A stretch of 64,000 nt of DNA from Anaerolineae bacterium (GCA_018432315.1 JAHDLB010000002.1:216754-280753), one strand, 5' to 3'; positions 1 through 8,123 are shown, counted from the stretch's first letter. A program made the numbers and translations. The notes: generated by a model from the letters alone, not told the origin.

Positions 1-930
1 CGGTCGCCGCGCCGCGTGGCCGCAGAGATCGACCCGGCCTTCCCGCCCGCCTGGAGCCCGGATGGATCGCGGATCGCGTACGTCGTGCCGCCGAGCGAGG
101 ACGGCGCGGTCGCTTACGAAATCCGCGCGGCCCCGGTGGGCGGCGGCGAGCCGGAGGCCCTGGGCACGTTCGCCCTCGGCGGCGAGTGCGCGCCTGTCTC
201 GGACGATCCGGCGGATGTGGCGTATTTTGCCGAAGCCGGACCGGGCGGCCACGACCCGGTGCTGGCGTGGCTGCCGGACGATCTGTTCCTGGTTTCGACG
301 CGCTGTGATGGCGGGCTGGGCGTGCTGTCGCTGGCCGAAAACGAGGTCACCGAGCTGGGCGCGGACCTGATCGATGGCGCGCTCGCGCCGGACCGGGCGC
401 GCTTCGCGGCGCGGACGCCGGAGGGAGTCGCTATCCTCGACTTCCGCACCTGGGAGCGCACGAATCTGGGGCTGGGCGAGGGCGTGGGCCAGGTGGCCTG
501 GAGCGCGGACGGCGCGACGGTGTACGCGGCGCTGGCGCGGCCCGCCGACAGCCTGACGCTGGACAGCGCCGCCGACCGGGCACGCGGCGAAGAGGTGTTC
601 GGCGTCTGGCCGGTGACGATCCACGTCAACGACCTGACCCTGGTGGCGGTGGACCTGGAAACGCGGCGCGAACGCGTGCTGTGGCGCGGCCAGGGGCGCG
701 GCATCGGGCGCATCGCCCCGGCGCCGGACGGCAGCGGGCTGTTGTTCGCCCTGGTGCCGAGCGGGGCGCTGGTCGCGGACGTCTTCCGGAGCGGCGGGGA
801 CGCGTTCGCCCTGCGCGAAAACTGGCCCGCCACCGGGCTGTACTGGCTGGGGGCGGGCGAAACGACGGCGCGCCTGCTGGCCTACTCCGGCCAGCCCGCC
901 TTCGCCCCGGTGACGGTCGGCGGGGAATAG
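1..930 (+). CDS. Beta-propeller (TolB/PD40-like) protein, 5' partial
   Basis: The reading frame is open from the first base, so the gene very probably begins upstream of the window. A GTG at 16 has no ribosome binding site before it. The visible 300 or so residues contain repeated PD40-type blade motifs such as AWSPDGSRIAYV near the beginning, AWSADGATVYAAL in the middle and APDGSGLLFAL towards the end. This is typical of TolB-like beta-propellers used for protein or ligand binding. No catalytic motif is seen. A hairpin terminator follows the stop codon. The general fold is fairly safe; the specific function is unknown. Confidence 0.75.
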   Translation, partial: RSPRRVAAEIDPAFPPAWSPDGSRIAYVVPPSEDGAVAYEIRAAPVGGGEPEALGTFALGGECAPVSDDPADVAYFAEAGPGGHDPVLAWLPDDLFLVSTRCDGGLGVLSLAENEVTELGADLIDGALAPDRARFAARTPEGVAILDFRTWERTNLGLGEGVGQVAWSADGATVYAALARPADSLTLDSAADRARGEEVFGVWPVTIHVNDLTLVAVDLETRRERVLWRGQGRGIGRIAPAPDGSGLLFALVPSGALVADVFRSGGDAFALRENWPATGLYWLGAGETTARLLAYSGQPAFAPVTVGGE

Positions 931-945
931 CGGGGAACAACACGG

Positions 946-972
946 CGAGCGGCCTCGCCAGCCGCTCGTTTT
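946..972. terminator. Intrinsic terminator, probably bidirectional
   Basis: An 8-bp GC-rich stem (CGAGCGGC at 946-953 with GCCGCTCG at 961-968) is followed by TTTT on the plus strand. It lies between two convergent genes and probably ends the plus-strand propeller gene. On the minus strand the tail is weaker (GTGTTGTTCC). Confidence 0.7.
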
Positions 973-994
973 CGCGCGTGGCACTGCGCCGCGA

Positions 995-2419
995 TCAGCC
1001 CTGGGCGGGGGTCCATTCATCGACCGGCTTGATCCGGATCGACTCGATCATGGCCTGGATCGTCTTGTCGTAGTCCCTGTCGCGGATGTCCGACGAGATG
1101 GTGACGGTCATCCACAGCATGATGCCGTCGTGCGGGATGTACACGTCGTAGGCGACATCCCGACCCGGCCAGCCGTTGCGCTCGGCCTGCGGGTCTTCGC
1201 TGGCGTATTTGTAGTAATAAGCCGTGTAGCCATCGAGCGTGCGCTCGCGCCGGTCGTAGACGACGGTCGCCTTGTCGCTCGACAGCCCCCAACCTTGCTG
1301 TGACCATTCGTACTTGGTCTTCGCCATGCTGCCGTTGTCGTAGGAGGGCGACGCCTGCGGCACGTCCATCACGATGATCGAGACCTGCTCGTCGGGCAGC
1401 TTCCCCCCGGTGAAAACCGAGGACAGCGCCTGCGACATCAGCTCGCCCAGGTTGACGTTTTTGCTGGCGTACCAGTCCACCTCGTTGTAGAACGAGCTGT
1501 TGGCGATGCCGCACACCGGGTAGCCCAGCGGCTCCGTCCGGCACCGGTGATCCCAGCCGGTCGGGTACTGGATCGTGAACGAGCCGCCGTCGAGCGTCGC
1601 CAGCGCGGGCACGCCGTCGCCGCCGGTCCCGATCAGGCCGCGCTGCCCGGCGGCGTAGAGCAGCAGCCCCACCAGCACGACCAGCGCCACGCCCACCACG
1701 GCCACGCCGATCACTTTCTCGATGTTCGCTTTGGGCGACGGGGCGGGCTCGTCGTCCTCCACGGCCAGGACGGGCGGCACCATCCCGCGCGGGCGCGGCG
1801 GCTGCGGCGGGCCACCGGCAGGCGGCGCGGCCCCGTCCGTCACGTACGCCAGGCCGGGCCCCCATTCCGGTTGGTTGCCGGTGCCCGGCGCCTGGGCCGG
1901 AGCGGTGTCCGGCGCGGCGGCTTTGGCCTGGGCTGCCGGGTCGAACGGCTGCCAGACGGACGCGGCGCTGCTCGCCGGGATCGACTCGAACGGGTCGTCG
2001 GCGGGCGGCGCGGCGAAAGGGTCCGCGCGGTCGCCGGCCTGGGCCAGGTACGCCTCGAAGGTGCCGTTCGTTCCGTCCGGCGCGGAGTCGGGCGCCGGGC
2101 TTGCCGGCGCGGGCGGCGGCGTGGACGCTTTGCGGCGGGTGAAGAAGGTGTCGTCCGGCTCGCCGTCCGGCGCGGTGCTCAGCGCCGCGAGCTTCTGGCG
2201 CGCGCCGTTGTGGTTGGGGTTCAGCTTCAGCACGGTTTCCAGGCACTGGCGCACGTGATCGTTCTTGCGGACGGCGTGCGCCATCAGCCACCACGCGTTG
2301 GGGTCGCGCGGGTGCGCGGTGAGATATGCCTTGAGCACCTGTCCGGCCTGGGCGCGCTGCCCGGTTTTGATCAGGTGATGAGCCTCGGTGAGCTCCGGCG
2401 GCGGGGCGGTCGAACCCAT
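995..2419 (-). CDS. TPR-containing single-pass membrane protein, unknown function
   Basis: The protein has 474 residues in three parts. Residues about 8-80 form a tetratricopeptide-like helical repeat (motifs AWWLMAHAV and LKLNPNHNGARQKL). A long Pro/Ala-rich linker follows (about 85-225). Then comes one hydrophobic segment near 235-260 (VIGVAVVGVALVVLVGLLLY) and a C-terminal domain of about 200 residues, presumably outside the cell. The topology suggests a cytoplasmic TPR module tethered to an external sensor or lipoprotein-like domain (inference). An AGGG lies upstream of the ATG, and a minus-strand TATACT hexamer is at 2459-2464. I do not recognise the C-terminal domain. Confidence 0.8.
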   Translation of the reverse strand: MGSTAPPPELTEAHHLIKTGQRAQAGQVLKAYLTAHPRDPNAWWLMAHAVRKNDHVRQCLETVLKLNPNHNGARQKLAALSTAPDGEPDDTFFTRRKASTPPPAPASPAPDSAPDGTNGTFEAYLAQAGDRADPFAAPPADDPFESIPASSAASVWQPFDPAAQAKAAAPDTAPAQAPGTGNQPEWGPGLAYVTDGAAPPAGGPPQPPRPRGMVPPVLAVEDDEPAPSPKANIEKVIGVAVVGVALVVLVGLLLYAAGQRGLIGTGGDGVPALATLDGGSFTIQYPTGWDHRCRTEPLGYPVCGIANSSFYNEVDWYASKNVNLGELMSQALSSVFTGGKLPDEQVSIIVMDVPQASPSYDNGSMAKTKYEWSQQGWGLSSDKATVVYDRRERTLDGYTAYYYKYASEDPQAERNGWPGRDVAYDVYIPHDGIMLWMTVTISSDIRDRDYDKTIQAMIESIRIKPVDEWTPAQG

Positions 2420-2495
2420 ATGAATCCCTTTTTTGCTTCGATGAGCATGTATTCTTTTAGTATAGTGGAGAATGAACTCATGGGTAATAAAAAAT

Positions 2496-3275
2496 TTAGA
2501 AAAAGATGTGGCGGCGCGCCTCGTAGATCAGGATGCTGGCCGACACCGCTGCGTTGAGCGATTCGGCGCCGGGCACCATCGGGATGCGGATGCGGGTGTG
2601 GGGGATGTCCGCCGCGGCGCGGCTGAAGCCGTGCGCCTCGCCGCCGATCACGAGCATGGCGGGCTGCGTCCAGTCGACCGCGGTATAGGGCGTGTCGCCC
2701 GCAGCGTCGGCCAGGTAGACCGCCAGGCCGGGGAAACCGGCGGTCACGCCCGGCCAGTCCAGCGCCCGGATCGGCACGCGAAACTGGCCGCCCATCCCGG
2801 CGCGCAGCGTCTTGGGGTTGAAGGGATCGACCGTGCCCGGCGTCAGGATAACCGCGTCGACACCCGCCGCGGCGGCGGTCCGGATCGCCGTGCCCAGGTT
2901 GCCCGGATCGCGCCAGCCGTCGGCCACCAGCACCAGCCCCGGCGCGGGCGGCAGCGGCAGGTCCGGCAGCGGGAACACGCCCAGGATGCCCTGCGGCGTT
3001 TCGGTGTCGGCCATCTCGCGCATCAGCGAGGCGGCCACCGGCCAGCACGCGATCCCCGCGGCCTGGACGCGCGCCACGAGATCGCCGGTGGGCGTCCCCG
3101 GCTGGCCCGCTGCGGCATCGTAGAGCACGAAATCGGGCTGCGCGCCGGAGCCGAGCGCATCCCCGACCAGCCGCGCGCCCTCCAGAACCAGCCGGTTGTG
3201 CTGGCGGCGGGCTTTGGACCGGCTTTGCAGCAGCCGGACCAGCTTGACGCGCTCGTTATGCGGGCTGGTGATCAT
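2496..3275 (-). CDS. TrmH/SpoU-family RNA 2'-O-methyltransferase
   Basis: This 259-residue protein has the SpoU/TrmH layout. An N-terminal RNA-binding region contains VKLVRLLQSRSKARRQHN and VLEGARLV. The C-terminal knotted SAM-binding domain shows motif 1 GNLGTAIR, motif 2 VIGGEAHGFS and motif 3 ending in ESLNAAVSASILIYEARR. The family transfers a methyl group from SAM to the 2'-O of ribose in rRNA or tRNA; the exact target cannot be read from the sequence. The start overlaps the end of the preceding membrane-protein gene by 20 bp, indicating translational coupling in one minus-strand transcription unit. Confidence 0.93.
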   Translation of the reverse strand: MITSPHNERVKLVRLLQSRSKARRQHNRLVLEGARLVGDALGSGAQPDFVLYDAAAGQPGTPTGDLVARVQAAGIACWPVAASLMREMADTETPQGILGVFPLPDLPLPPAPGLVLVADGWRDPGNLGTAIRTAAAAGVDAVILTPGTVDPFNPKTLRAGMGGQFRVPIRALDWPGVTAGFPGLAVYLADAAGDTPYTAVDWTQPAMLVIGGEAHGFSRAAADIPHTRIRIPMVPGAESLNAAVSASILIYEARRHIFF

Positions 3276-3840
3276 CGGCGTAGCCCGTGCCCGCGCTGCG
3301 CAGCGCGTCCAGGTAGGCGTTGAGCTGCCCGGCCAGCGTGGAGAGCTGGGTATCGGGCGTGTGGCATCCCTCCGGCAGCGTCAGCAGCGCGACCGGCCCT
3401 TCGGCGGCGGTTTCCATCACCAGGATGCAGCCGCCGCGCGGCCCGGCGGCGTGCTCGGCCAGCCGGAAGAGGACGACGTCGCCGAGCGGGTAGCGGCCCG
3501 CGCGCCGTTCTCCCGCGACCAGGTGCAGCGTCACCCGGCGCTGGGCGGCGTCGAACACCACGCGCAGCCGGCGGCGCAGCACGGCCCACACATAGCCGAG
3601 GTACAGCAGCACCGCCCCGGCGGCGGTCCCGGCGGCGAGCGCGATCCGGAACGCGCGCCAGTCTCCATCCACGTCCAGCGTCCCGGCGACGACCAGCGCC
3701 AGCGCCGCTGCGATCCCGATCGCCAGGCCGCCCACCAGGCACCAGAACCACGCCGCGGGCGACAGCAAACGGCCCGGCAGCCGGTAGGTGACGGTCAGGC
3801 GGTCGGACGTCTGGCGGACCCGAATGCGCGCGCGCGGCAT
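3256..3840 (-). CDS. Two-TM membrane protein of unknown function
   Basis: The 194-residue protein has two hydrophobic helices in the first half (WFWCLVGGLAIGIAAALALV and a second near GTAAGAVLLYLGYVW), then a soluble beta-rich C-terminal region. This resembles small membrane-anchored PH-like proteins, but I cannot assign a family. I chose the ATG at 3840, which has GAGAG upstream. A GTG at 3861 would also be in frame but sits inside the tail of the rplT terminator. The 3' end overlaps the downstream RNA methyltransferase gene. Confidence 0.7.
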   Translation of the reverse strand: MPRARIRVRQTSDRLTVTYRLPGRLLSPAAWFWCLVGGLAIGIAAALALVVAGTLDVDGDWRAFRIALAAGTAAGAVLLYLGYVWAVLRRRLRVVFDAAQRRVTLHLVAGERRAGRYPLGDVVLFRLAEHAAGPRGGCILVMETAAEGPVALLTLPEGCHTPDTQLSTLAGQLNAYLDALRSAGTGYADDHQPA

Positions 3841-3850
3841 AGGCTGCTCT

Positions 3851-3897
3851 CGAAAAAACACAAAAACCGGCTAGGGCCTCACTGGGCCGCCGGTTTT
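3851..3897 (-). terminator. Intrinsic terminator after rplT
   Basis: Read on the minus strand, AAAACCGGC and GCCGGTTTTT form a 9-bp stem (arms at 3889-3897 and 3863-3871) followed by GTGTTTTTT. It lies directly downstream of the rplT stop and upstream of the 3840 start, so it should end the infC-rpmI-rplT transcript. Confidence 0.85.
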
Positions 3898-3923
3898 CGA
3901 TGTCGTGGTGAGGCTGCGGAAAA

Positions 3924-4274
3924 TCAGCCTTGTTGGGCCACGGAAACCAGGCTGGCGAACGTCTGGCTGTCGCGCACGGCGATGTCGGCCAGCACTTTGC
4001 GGTCCAGCTCGACATTCGCTTGCTTCAGGCCGTGCACCAGCCGGCTGTACGACATGCCGTTCAGGCGCGCCGCCGCGTTGATGCGGGCGATCCACAGCCG
4101 GCGCAGGTCGCGCTTGCGGTTGCGGCGATCGCGGTAGGCGTACCACTGGCTTTTCATCATCGCCTCGTTGGCGCGACGGAACAGCCGGTGCTTGGTGCCC
4201 CACTGGCCCTTGGTCATCTTCAGGACTTTTTTGTGACGGCGGCGCGTCGTGTAGCCGCCCTTGACACGAGTCAT
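3924..4274 (-). CDS. rplT: 50S ribosomal protein L20
   Basis: The 116-residue basic protein matches L20 over its full usual length. It begins [19 protein letters not shown] and contains the conserved [20 protein letters not shown] and [14 protein letters not shown] segments. L20 binds 23S rRNA early in large-subunit assembly and commonly represses its own operon. The gene follows rpmI by 32 nt with a clear AGGAG site. It is the last gene of the infC-rpmI-rplT operon and is followed by an intrinsic terminator. Confidence 0.98.
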   Translation of the reverse strand: MTRVKGGYTTRRRHKKVLKMTKGQWGTKHRLFRRANEAMMKSQWYAYRDRRNRKRDLRRLWIARINAAARLNGMSYSRLVHGLKQANVELDRKVLADIAVRDSQTFASLVSVAQQG

Positions 4275-4306
4275 GCTCTAGCTCCTTGATTGGATCGCGC
4301 CGGCAG

Positions 4307-4552
4307 CTAGGCCGGGGGATTCTGCTTGTATTTGCCGAGATAGGGCGCCAGCCGCCGCACGCGCTTGACTTCCTTCGCGCCGTTGACCTCGAGCATCTCG
4401 GAAAACTGGGCTTTCGTCCGCTTCGATTTGCGACGGCGCAGGTGGCTTTTGCCGCCCTTGGTGCGCATGACCTTGCCGGAGCCGGTCACGCGGAAGCGCT
4501 TGGCCGCCGCCTTGTACGTCTTCAGCTTGAATTTTTTCTGCTTCTTAGCCAC
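4307..4552 (-). CDS. rpmI: 50S ribosomal protein L35
   Basis: The predicted product has 81 residues, slightly longer than the usual 64-66. It has the typical L35 start MAKKQKKFKLKTYKAAAKRF and the FRVTGSGKVMR and HLRRRKSKRTK motifs. The C-terminal end continues as RRLAPYLGKYKQNPPA. L35 is a structural protein of the large subunit. The gene lies between infC and rplT on the minus strand, the conserved order. A small hairpin lies upstream at 4582-4597. Confidence 0.97.
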   Translation of the reverse strand: MAKKQKKFKLKTYKAAAKRFRVTGSGKVMRTKGGKSHLRRRKSKRTKAQFSEMLEVNGAKEVKRVRRLAPYLGKYKQNPPA

Positions 4553-4581
4553 GAACAGGTCTCCCTATAAACACGTGAGCA

Positions 4582-4597
4582 CCGCACGAGCGTGCGG
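4582..4597 (-). promoter_or_regulatory. Hairpin in the infC-rpmI gap, candidate L20 control site
   Basis: CCGCAC (4582-4587) and GTGCGG (4592-4597) form a 6-bp stem with a 4-nt loop, 30 nt upstream of the rpmI ATG. In some bacteria L20 represses rpmI-rplT translation by binding RNA in this region. That this hairpin has such a role is inference. Confidence 0.3.
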
Positions 4598-4646
4598 CGC
4601 AGATGAACCGTACGGATTCCCCAACAAGCCCAACCGCGTTACGTCT

Positions 4647-5180
4647 TCACTTCTTCTTGTCGGACGCCGGCGCCAGAACCATCAACATCGTGCGGCCTTC
4701 CATGTTGGGGGCCTGCTCGACGACGGCGATGTCGTCCAGCTCGGCAGCGACTTCCTGCAACATCTCGTGCGCGATCTCCGGGTAGGTAATCTCGCGCCCC
4801 CGGAAACGGATGCGCACCTTGACTTTCATGCCCTCTTCCAGCCAGCGGCGCGCGTCGCGCACCTTGAAGGATCGGTGATGGTCGTCGGTTTTGGGCCTTA
4901 AGCGGATCTCTTTGACTTCGATCTGTTTCTGCTGTTTGCGCGCTTCGCGTTCTTTCTTGGCGCGTTCGTACTGGAACTTGCCAAAGTCCATGATCCGGCA
5001 TACCGGCGGGTCGGCATTGGGCGCAACCTCTACCAGGTCCAACTCGCGATCGGCGGCGAGCTGCAATGCCTTTTGGATCGATACGACTCCAATGTTCTCG
5101 TTTTCGTCCGTGATTAAGCGGACTTCGCGAGCCCGTATGCGATCGTTAACCCGATAATCTCCAGCGCTTATGGCCCTGAT
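4647..5180 (-). CDS. infC: Translation initiation factor IF-3, probable non-AUG start
   Basis: The protein has the IF-3 N-terminal domain (DYRVNDRIRAREVRLI) and the C-terminal domain with MDFGKFQYE and KEIRLRPKTDDHH. IF-3 binds the 30S subunit and checks initiation-codon fidelity. The only upstream ATG (5237) lies inside the predicted promoter, between the -35 and -10, so it cannot be transcribed. The strong site AGGAGAAAGG at 5181-5190 is followed after 5 nt by AUC (5178-5180) and then AUA (5169-5171), giving a 177- or 174-residue protein, close to the usual family length. Rare start codons in infC are known to support autoregulation by IF-3. The exact start is inferred. Confidence 0.9.
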   Translation of the reverse strand: MRAISAGDYRVNDRIRAREVRLITDENENIGVVSIQKALQLAADRELDLVEVAPNADPPVCRIMDFGKFQYERAKKEREARKQQKQIEVKEIRLRPKTDDHHRSFKVRDARRWLEEGMKVKVRIRFRGREITYPEIAHEMLQEVAAELDDIAVVEQAPNMEGRTMLMVLAPASDKKK

Positions 5181-5190
5181 CCTTTCTCCT
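5181..5190 (-). promoter_or_regulatory. Ribosome binding site that decides the infC start
   Basis: Minus-strand AGGAGAAAGG is the only strong Shine-Dalgarno sequence in the infC leader. No ATG, GTG or TTG follows it in frame at normal spacing; AUC follows AGGAG after 5 nt. Confidence 0.75.
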
Positions 5191-5227
5191 GAAAACTGGT
5201 CTGGCGCTAAGCTGACTTTGGCAAGCC

Positions 5228-5256
5228 AGTTTAGCATAGCGCCCGCGTTTCGTCAA
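5228..5256 (-). promoter_or_regulatory. Sigma-70 type promoter for infC-rpmI-rplT
   Basis: Minus strand: TTGACG (5251-5256), 17-bp spacer, TAAACT (5228-5233) preceded by TGC (extended -10). Transcription should start near 5221, leaving a leader of about 40 nt before the infC ribosome binding site region. Confidence 0.75.
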
Positions 5257-5345
5257 CCGTAGCTCGCGGAAATCGCCGCGTGTGATGGCAGGCCGCGCGC
5301 CGGGGCGCGCCCGCCGCAACTCGCGCGCGTCCCACGCGTATACTA

Positions 5346-5354
5346 TGCTACAAT
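5346..5354 (+). promoter_or_regulatory. Extended -10 element upstream of the DUF4013 gene
   Basis: TGC-TACAAT lies 36 bp before the GTG start. There is no good -35, as expected for an extended -10 promoter. The same TGCTACAAT string recurs at 48969-48977. Confidence 0.5.
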
Positions 5355-5389
5355 GAGGCAGTGGTTCGGCACGACGAGGGGAGGGACCT

Positions 5390-6016
5390 GTGGACTTCGT
5401 ACGCGCGATCAAATTCCCATTCGATGATGAGGACTGGCCGGTCAAGGTGATCGTGGGAACGCTGCTCAGCTTCATCCCGTTTTTTGCGCCGGGCTACCAG
5501 GTGCGCGTGGCGCGCAACGTGATTCGCGGCGAGCGGCGCCCGCTGCCCGGCACGAGCAATCTGGGCCAGATCTTCGTTGACGGTGTGATGGCCTCGATCG
5601 CGCTGTTCATCTACTTCCTGCCGGCCACCCTGCTGATGTGCCTGATGATCTTCCCCGCCATGTTGACCGGCGACGACGAACTGGGCGGCCTGATGATCTG
5701 CCTGTCGTCGGTCTGCATCGTCGGCTTCATGCTGCTGTACGCGATCCCGGCGACGGGCATGTACACGATGGGCGTGATCCGCTACGCCGAGACGGGCAAT
5801 TTCTCCGAGTTCATGCGCTTTGGCGTGTTGTGGGCCGACGTGCGCGACAACCTCGGCCTGCTGCTGACGCTGCTACTGTACTTCCTGGCGCTGGGGCTGA
5901 TCGGGTCCGTGTTGAGCGTCACGGTGATTATTGTGCCCTTCCTGGGCTTCCTCTACCAGGTGGCGAGCGGGCACCTGATCGGGCAGGCCGGGCTAGAGAT
6001 CTCGCGGGGGTATTGA
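5390..6016 (+). CDS. DUF4013 family multi-pass membrane protein
   Basis: The 208-residue protein begins MDFVRAIKFPFDDEDWPVK and continues into FIPFFAPGYQVRVARNVIRG, the typical opening of DUF4013 membrane proteins. Four to five hydrophobic helices follow. Function is unknown for the family. It starts with GTG behind GGGGAGGGACCT. The next gene starts 2 nt after the stop, so the two are likely co-transcribed. Confidence 0.85.
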   Translation: MDFVRAIKFPFDDEDWPVKVIVGTLLSFIPFFAPGYQVRVARNVIRGERRPLPGTSNLGQIFVDGVMASIALFIYFLPATLLMCLMIFPAMLTGDDELGGLMICLSSVCIVGFMLLYAIPATGMYTMGVIRYAETGNFSEFMRFGVLWADVRDNLGLLLTLLLYFLALGLIGSVLSVTVIIVPFLGFLYQVASGHLIGQAGLEISRGY

Positions 6017-6017
6017 T

Positions 6018-6371
6018 ATGCGCGACAGTGCACGTTTGGGGGCGACCCTGATCATCTGGCTGGCTTTTGCCGTGACGGTGGATATGCTTCTCACCACGCC
6101 CACCGGGGCTATCGCGGAGGCCGACGGCGCGACGGTGTTCGGGATCGTGCTGGTCATGGCGGTGGCGGCGCTGGTGAGCACCGTGTCGGTGTGGGCTGCC
6201 ACGCGCGACAAGGGCGCGGAGCTGCAATCGCGCAGCAAGGCCAAGCGCAGCGGCGGCAGCCGCATCGAGCGGCTGGTCGAGACGCTGGACGATGACGAGA
6301 TTTACGACCTGGAGGCGCTGCTGCTGGCCCGCGACGAACAGGCGCGCGACCGCCGGCACGAAGGGGGCTAG
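6018..6371 (+). CDS. Small two-TM protein with acidic C-terminal tail
   Basis: The 117-residue protein has two hydrophobic helices (about residues 7-28 and 40-60), then a basic stretch KRSGGSRIERL and an acidic tail with ETLDDDEIYDLEALLLARDE. The tail looks like a short helical interaction motif. It starts 2 nt after the DUF4013 gene and probably works with it. I do not recognise a family. The stop is 3 bp from the end of the convergent ferredoxin gene. Confidence 0.75.
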   Translation: MRDSARLGATLIIWLAFAVTVDMLLTTPTGAIAEADGATVFGIVLVMAVAALVSTVSVWAATRDKGAELQSRSKAKRSGGSRIERLVETLDDDEIYDLEALLLARDEQARDRRHEGG

Positions 6372-6374
6372 CCG

Positions 6375-6593
6375 CTAGAGCGGGTCGTGGCGCACCACCG
6401 CGCCGAACGGGCAGGAGGGAATGCACGTCAAACAGCCCCGGCAGCGCGCCGAGTCGACGAACGGCGCTTCCCCCCGATCGATTACCCGAATCGCTTTGCC
6501 CTGGCAGGCGGCTTTGGCGTAACAGGTCGTGCAGACGTGGCAGCGCGCGCTGTCGATCCTCAGCACGATCCAACTGCGACCGGAGCCTTCCAT
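6375..6593 (-). CDS. 4Fe-4S dicluster ferredoxin-like protein
   Basis: The 72-residue protein has two cysteine clusters: CHVCTTCYAKAAC (CX2CX2CX5C) and CRGCLTCIPSCP (CX2CX2CX3CP). Together these could hold two 4Fe-4S centres. The X5 spacing in the first cluster is unusual, since classical ferredoxins have CX2CX2CX3CP twice. It may act as a small electron carrier or as an accessory protein. It is transcribed alone, with a minus-strand TATAAT at 6623-6628. Confidence 0.85.
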   Translation of the reverse strand: MEGSGRSWIVLRIDSARCHVCTTCYAKAACQGKAIRVIDRGEAPFVDSARCRGCLTCIPSCPFGAVVRHDPL

Positions 6594-6622
6594 ACGGCGG
6601 CCTCGTTTCTTCCGATGAATCT

Positions 6623-6653
6623 ATTATAGTACGGGTTACCCCCTGTGAATCAA
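6623..6653 (-). promoter_or_regulatory. Promoter for the ferredoxin gene
   Basis: Minus strand: TTGATT (6648-6653), 19-bp spacer, TATAAT (6623-6628). The spacer is longer than ideal. Confidence 0.5.
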
Positions 6654-6684
6654 CCCAGGCCGCGCGCCCTCCGCGACGGGCATT

Positions 6685-6713
6685 TTGTGCTGCCGTCCAC
6701 GAAGCGTTATACT
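6685..6713 (+). promoter_or_regulatory. Promoter for the VOC-family gene
   Basis: TTGTGC (6685-6690), 17-bp spacer, TATACT (6708-6713). The start codon is about 50 bp downstream, with AGGAGG at about -10. Confidence 0.6.
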
Positions 6714-6763
6714 GGGAGCGAGATAGCACGAATGTTCTGTCCCGTCCTTCACAGGAGGCCGCC

Positions 6764-7174
6764 ATGCGCGCTCAGATCGCCCTGATCACGATTTTCACCG
6801 ACGATATGCCCGCCATGCTGCGCTTTTACCGGGACGTGCTCGGTTTCGAGCCGCAGCACGCCCCCGACAGCGACGCGCCCGACTACGTCGAGTTCAAGCA
6901 CGACGGCGTGCGGTTCGCGCTGTGCCGCCGCGCGGTGATGGCCCAGACCGGGCTGCCCGGCTATACCGAGCCGTTCGCCGGACATCCGTTCGAGCTGGCG
7001 TTCCCGTGCGACTCGCCGGAGAACGTCGACGCGAGCTACGCGGCCCTGGTCGCCCAGGGCGCGGCAGCCATCAAGGGACCGGCGGACATGCCCTGGAACC
7101 AGCGCACGGCATTCATCGCCGATCCCGACGGCAACATTCACGAGATCTTCGCCGACCTGCCGCCTAAGGCGTAA
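6764..7174 (+). CDS. VOC/glyoxalase superfamily protein
   Basis: The 136-residue protein has two beta-alpha-beta-beta-beta modules of the vicinal oxygen chelate fold. The first has ALITIFTDDMPAMLRFYRDVLGF, conserved among glyoxalase-like proteins; the second ends with the typical FIADPDGNIHEIF, whose Glu is the usual last metal ligand. Members include glyoxalases, dioxygenases and antibiotic-binding proteins; the substrate cannot be predicted. ACAGGAGGCC precedes the ATG. It converges on the PhzF gene with a 4-bp gap. Confidence 0.85.
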   Translation: MRAQIALITIFTDDMPAMLRFYRDVLGFEPQHAPDSDAPDYVEFKHDGVRFALCRRAVMAQTGLPGYTEPFAGHPFELAFPCDSPENVDASYAALVAQGAAAIKGPADMPWNQRTAFIADPDGNIHEIFADLPPKA

Positions 7175-7178
7175 GGCA

Positions 7179-8123
7179 TCACCAGGACAGGGTGCCCTCG
7201 ATCACCGGGACGGTCTGGCCGCCGACGCGCACCATCTCGATCGCGCCCGGCGCGCCATCGACCTCGATCGTGATCCGGCTGGGGCGCTGCATCTCGATCC
7301 CCTGCTCGGAGACGAACGTCGTCGTGGGCGGCGTCGCCGGGACGATCCCGTGCTCGACCAGGTAGGCGCCCAGGCCGCCGCTGGCCGAGCCGGTCGCCGG
7401 GTCCTCGCTGACGCCCAGGCCGGGCGCGAACATGCGCGTGTGAACGGCGGCGTCCGGGCCGGTCGTTTCCGTGGTGAGGACCATCACCGCGTCGTTGCAC
7501 CGCTGGACCGGGTCCAGTTCGGCGAACAGCGCACCGAGGGCGGCGGTATCCTGGCGCTTGGGCGTCATGCTATGGACGTCGCGCAGCGAGCGCACCGGCA
7601 CGAACAACTGCCGGATGCCGGTCGAGACGACCTGCACCGGCCAGCCCGTCGCGGTGATGGCGTCCGGCTCCAGGCCCAGCGCCCGCGCCAGGCGGGCGGC
7701 CTGGTCCGGCGTGGCCGCCGCGTGGAATTCGGGCGCCTGGTGATCCATCACCACGCGCGTCACGGCGCCGCCGCGCACGTGCAGCGCCGCCGCCCGCACG
7801 CCCACGCCCAGCTCGAAGCGGACCGTCGTCACCGGCTCTTGCAGGACCACCCGCCCCAGGCGGGCCAGCACCCAGTGCGTGCCCACGACCGGGTGCCCGG
7901 CGAAGGGCAGCTCGGACTCCGGCGTGAAGATGCGCACCTTGAAATCGGCGGCGGGATCGTCCGGCGGAAGGACGAACGTGGTTTCGGACAGGTTCATCTC
8001 GCGGGCGATGCGCTGCATCTGCGGGGCGTCCAGCCCTGCCGCGTCGGGGAACACGGCCAGCGGGTTGCCGCCAAAGGCGCGATCGGTGAACACATCGACC
8101 TGGAGAAACGGGTATCGGGGCAT
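7179..8123 (-). CDS. PhzF-family isomerase/epimerase-like protein
   Basis: The 314-residue protein has the duplicated diaminopimelate-epimerase-like fold of the PhzF family. It opens YPFLQVDVFTDRAFGGNPLAV. Other family motifs are NLSETTFVL with the catalytic-type Glu, LPFAGHPVVGTHWVL in the first half, and EDPATGSASGGLGAYL in the second. The family includes PhzF of phenazine synthesis and many enzymes of unknown substrate, so a phenazine role should not be assumed; no other phenazine gene is nearby. AAAGGAG precedes the ATG. Confidence 0.9.
   Translation of the reverse strand: MPRYPFLQVDVFTDRAFGGNPLAVFPDAAGLDAPQMQRIAREMNLSETTFVLPPDDPAADFKVRIFTPESELPFAGHPVVGTHWVLARLGRVVLQEPVTTVRFELGVGVRAAALHVRGGAVTRVVMDHQAPEFHAAATPDQAARLARALGLEPDAITATGWPVQVVSTGIRQLFVPVRSLRDVHSMTPKRQDTAALGALFAELDPVQRCNDAVMVLTTETTGPDAAVHTRMFAPGLGVSEDPATGSASGGLGAYLVEHGIVPATPPTTTFVSEQGIEMQRPSRITIEVDGAPGAIEMVRVGGQTVPVIEGTLSW

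Noticed and set aside
7179..8123. Phenazine biosynthesis
   Set aside because: PhzF-fold proteins are widespread outside phenazine producers and no other phz gene is present.
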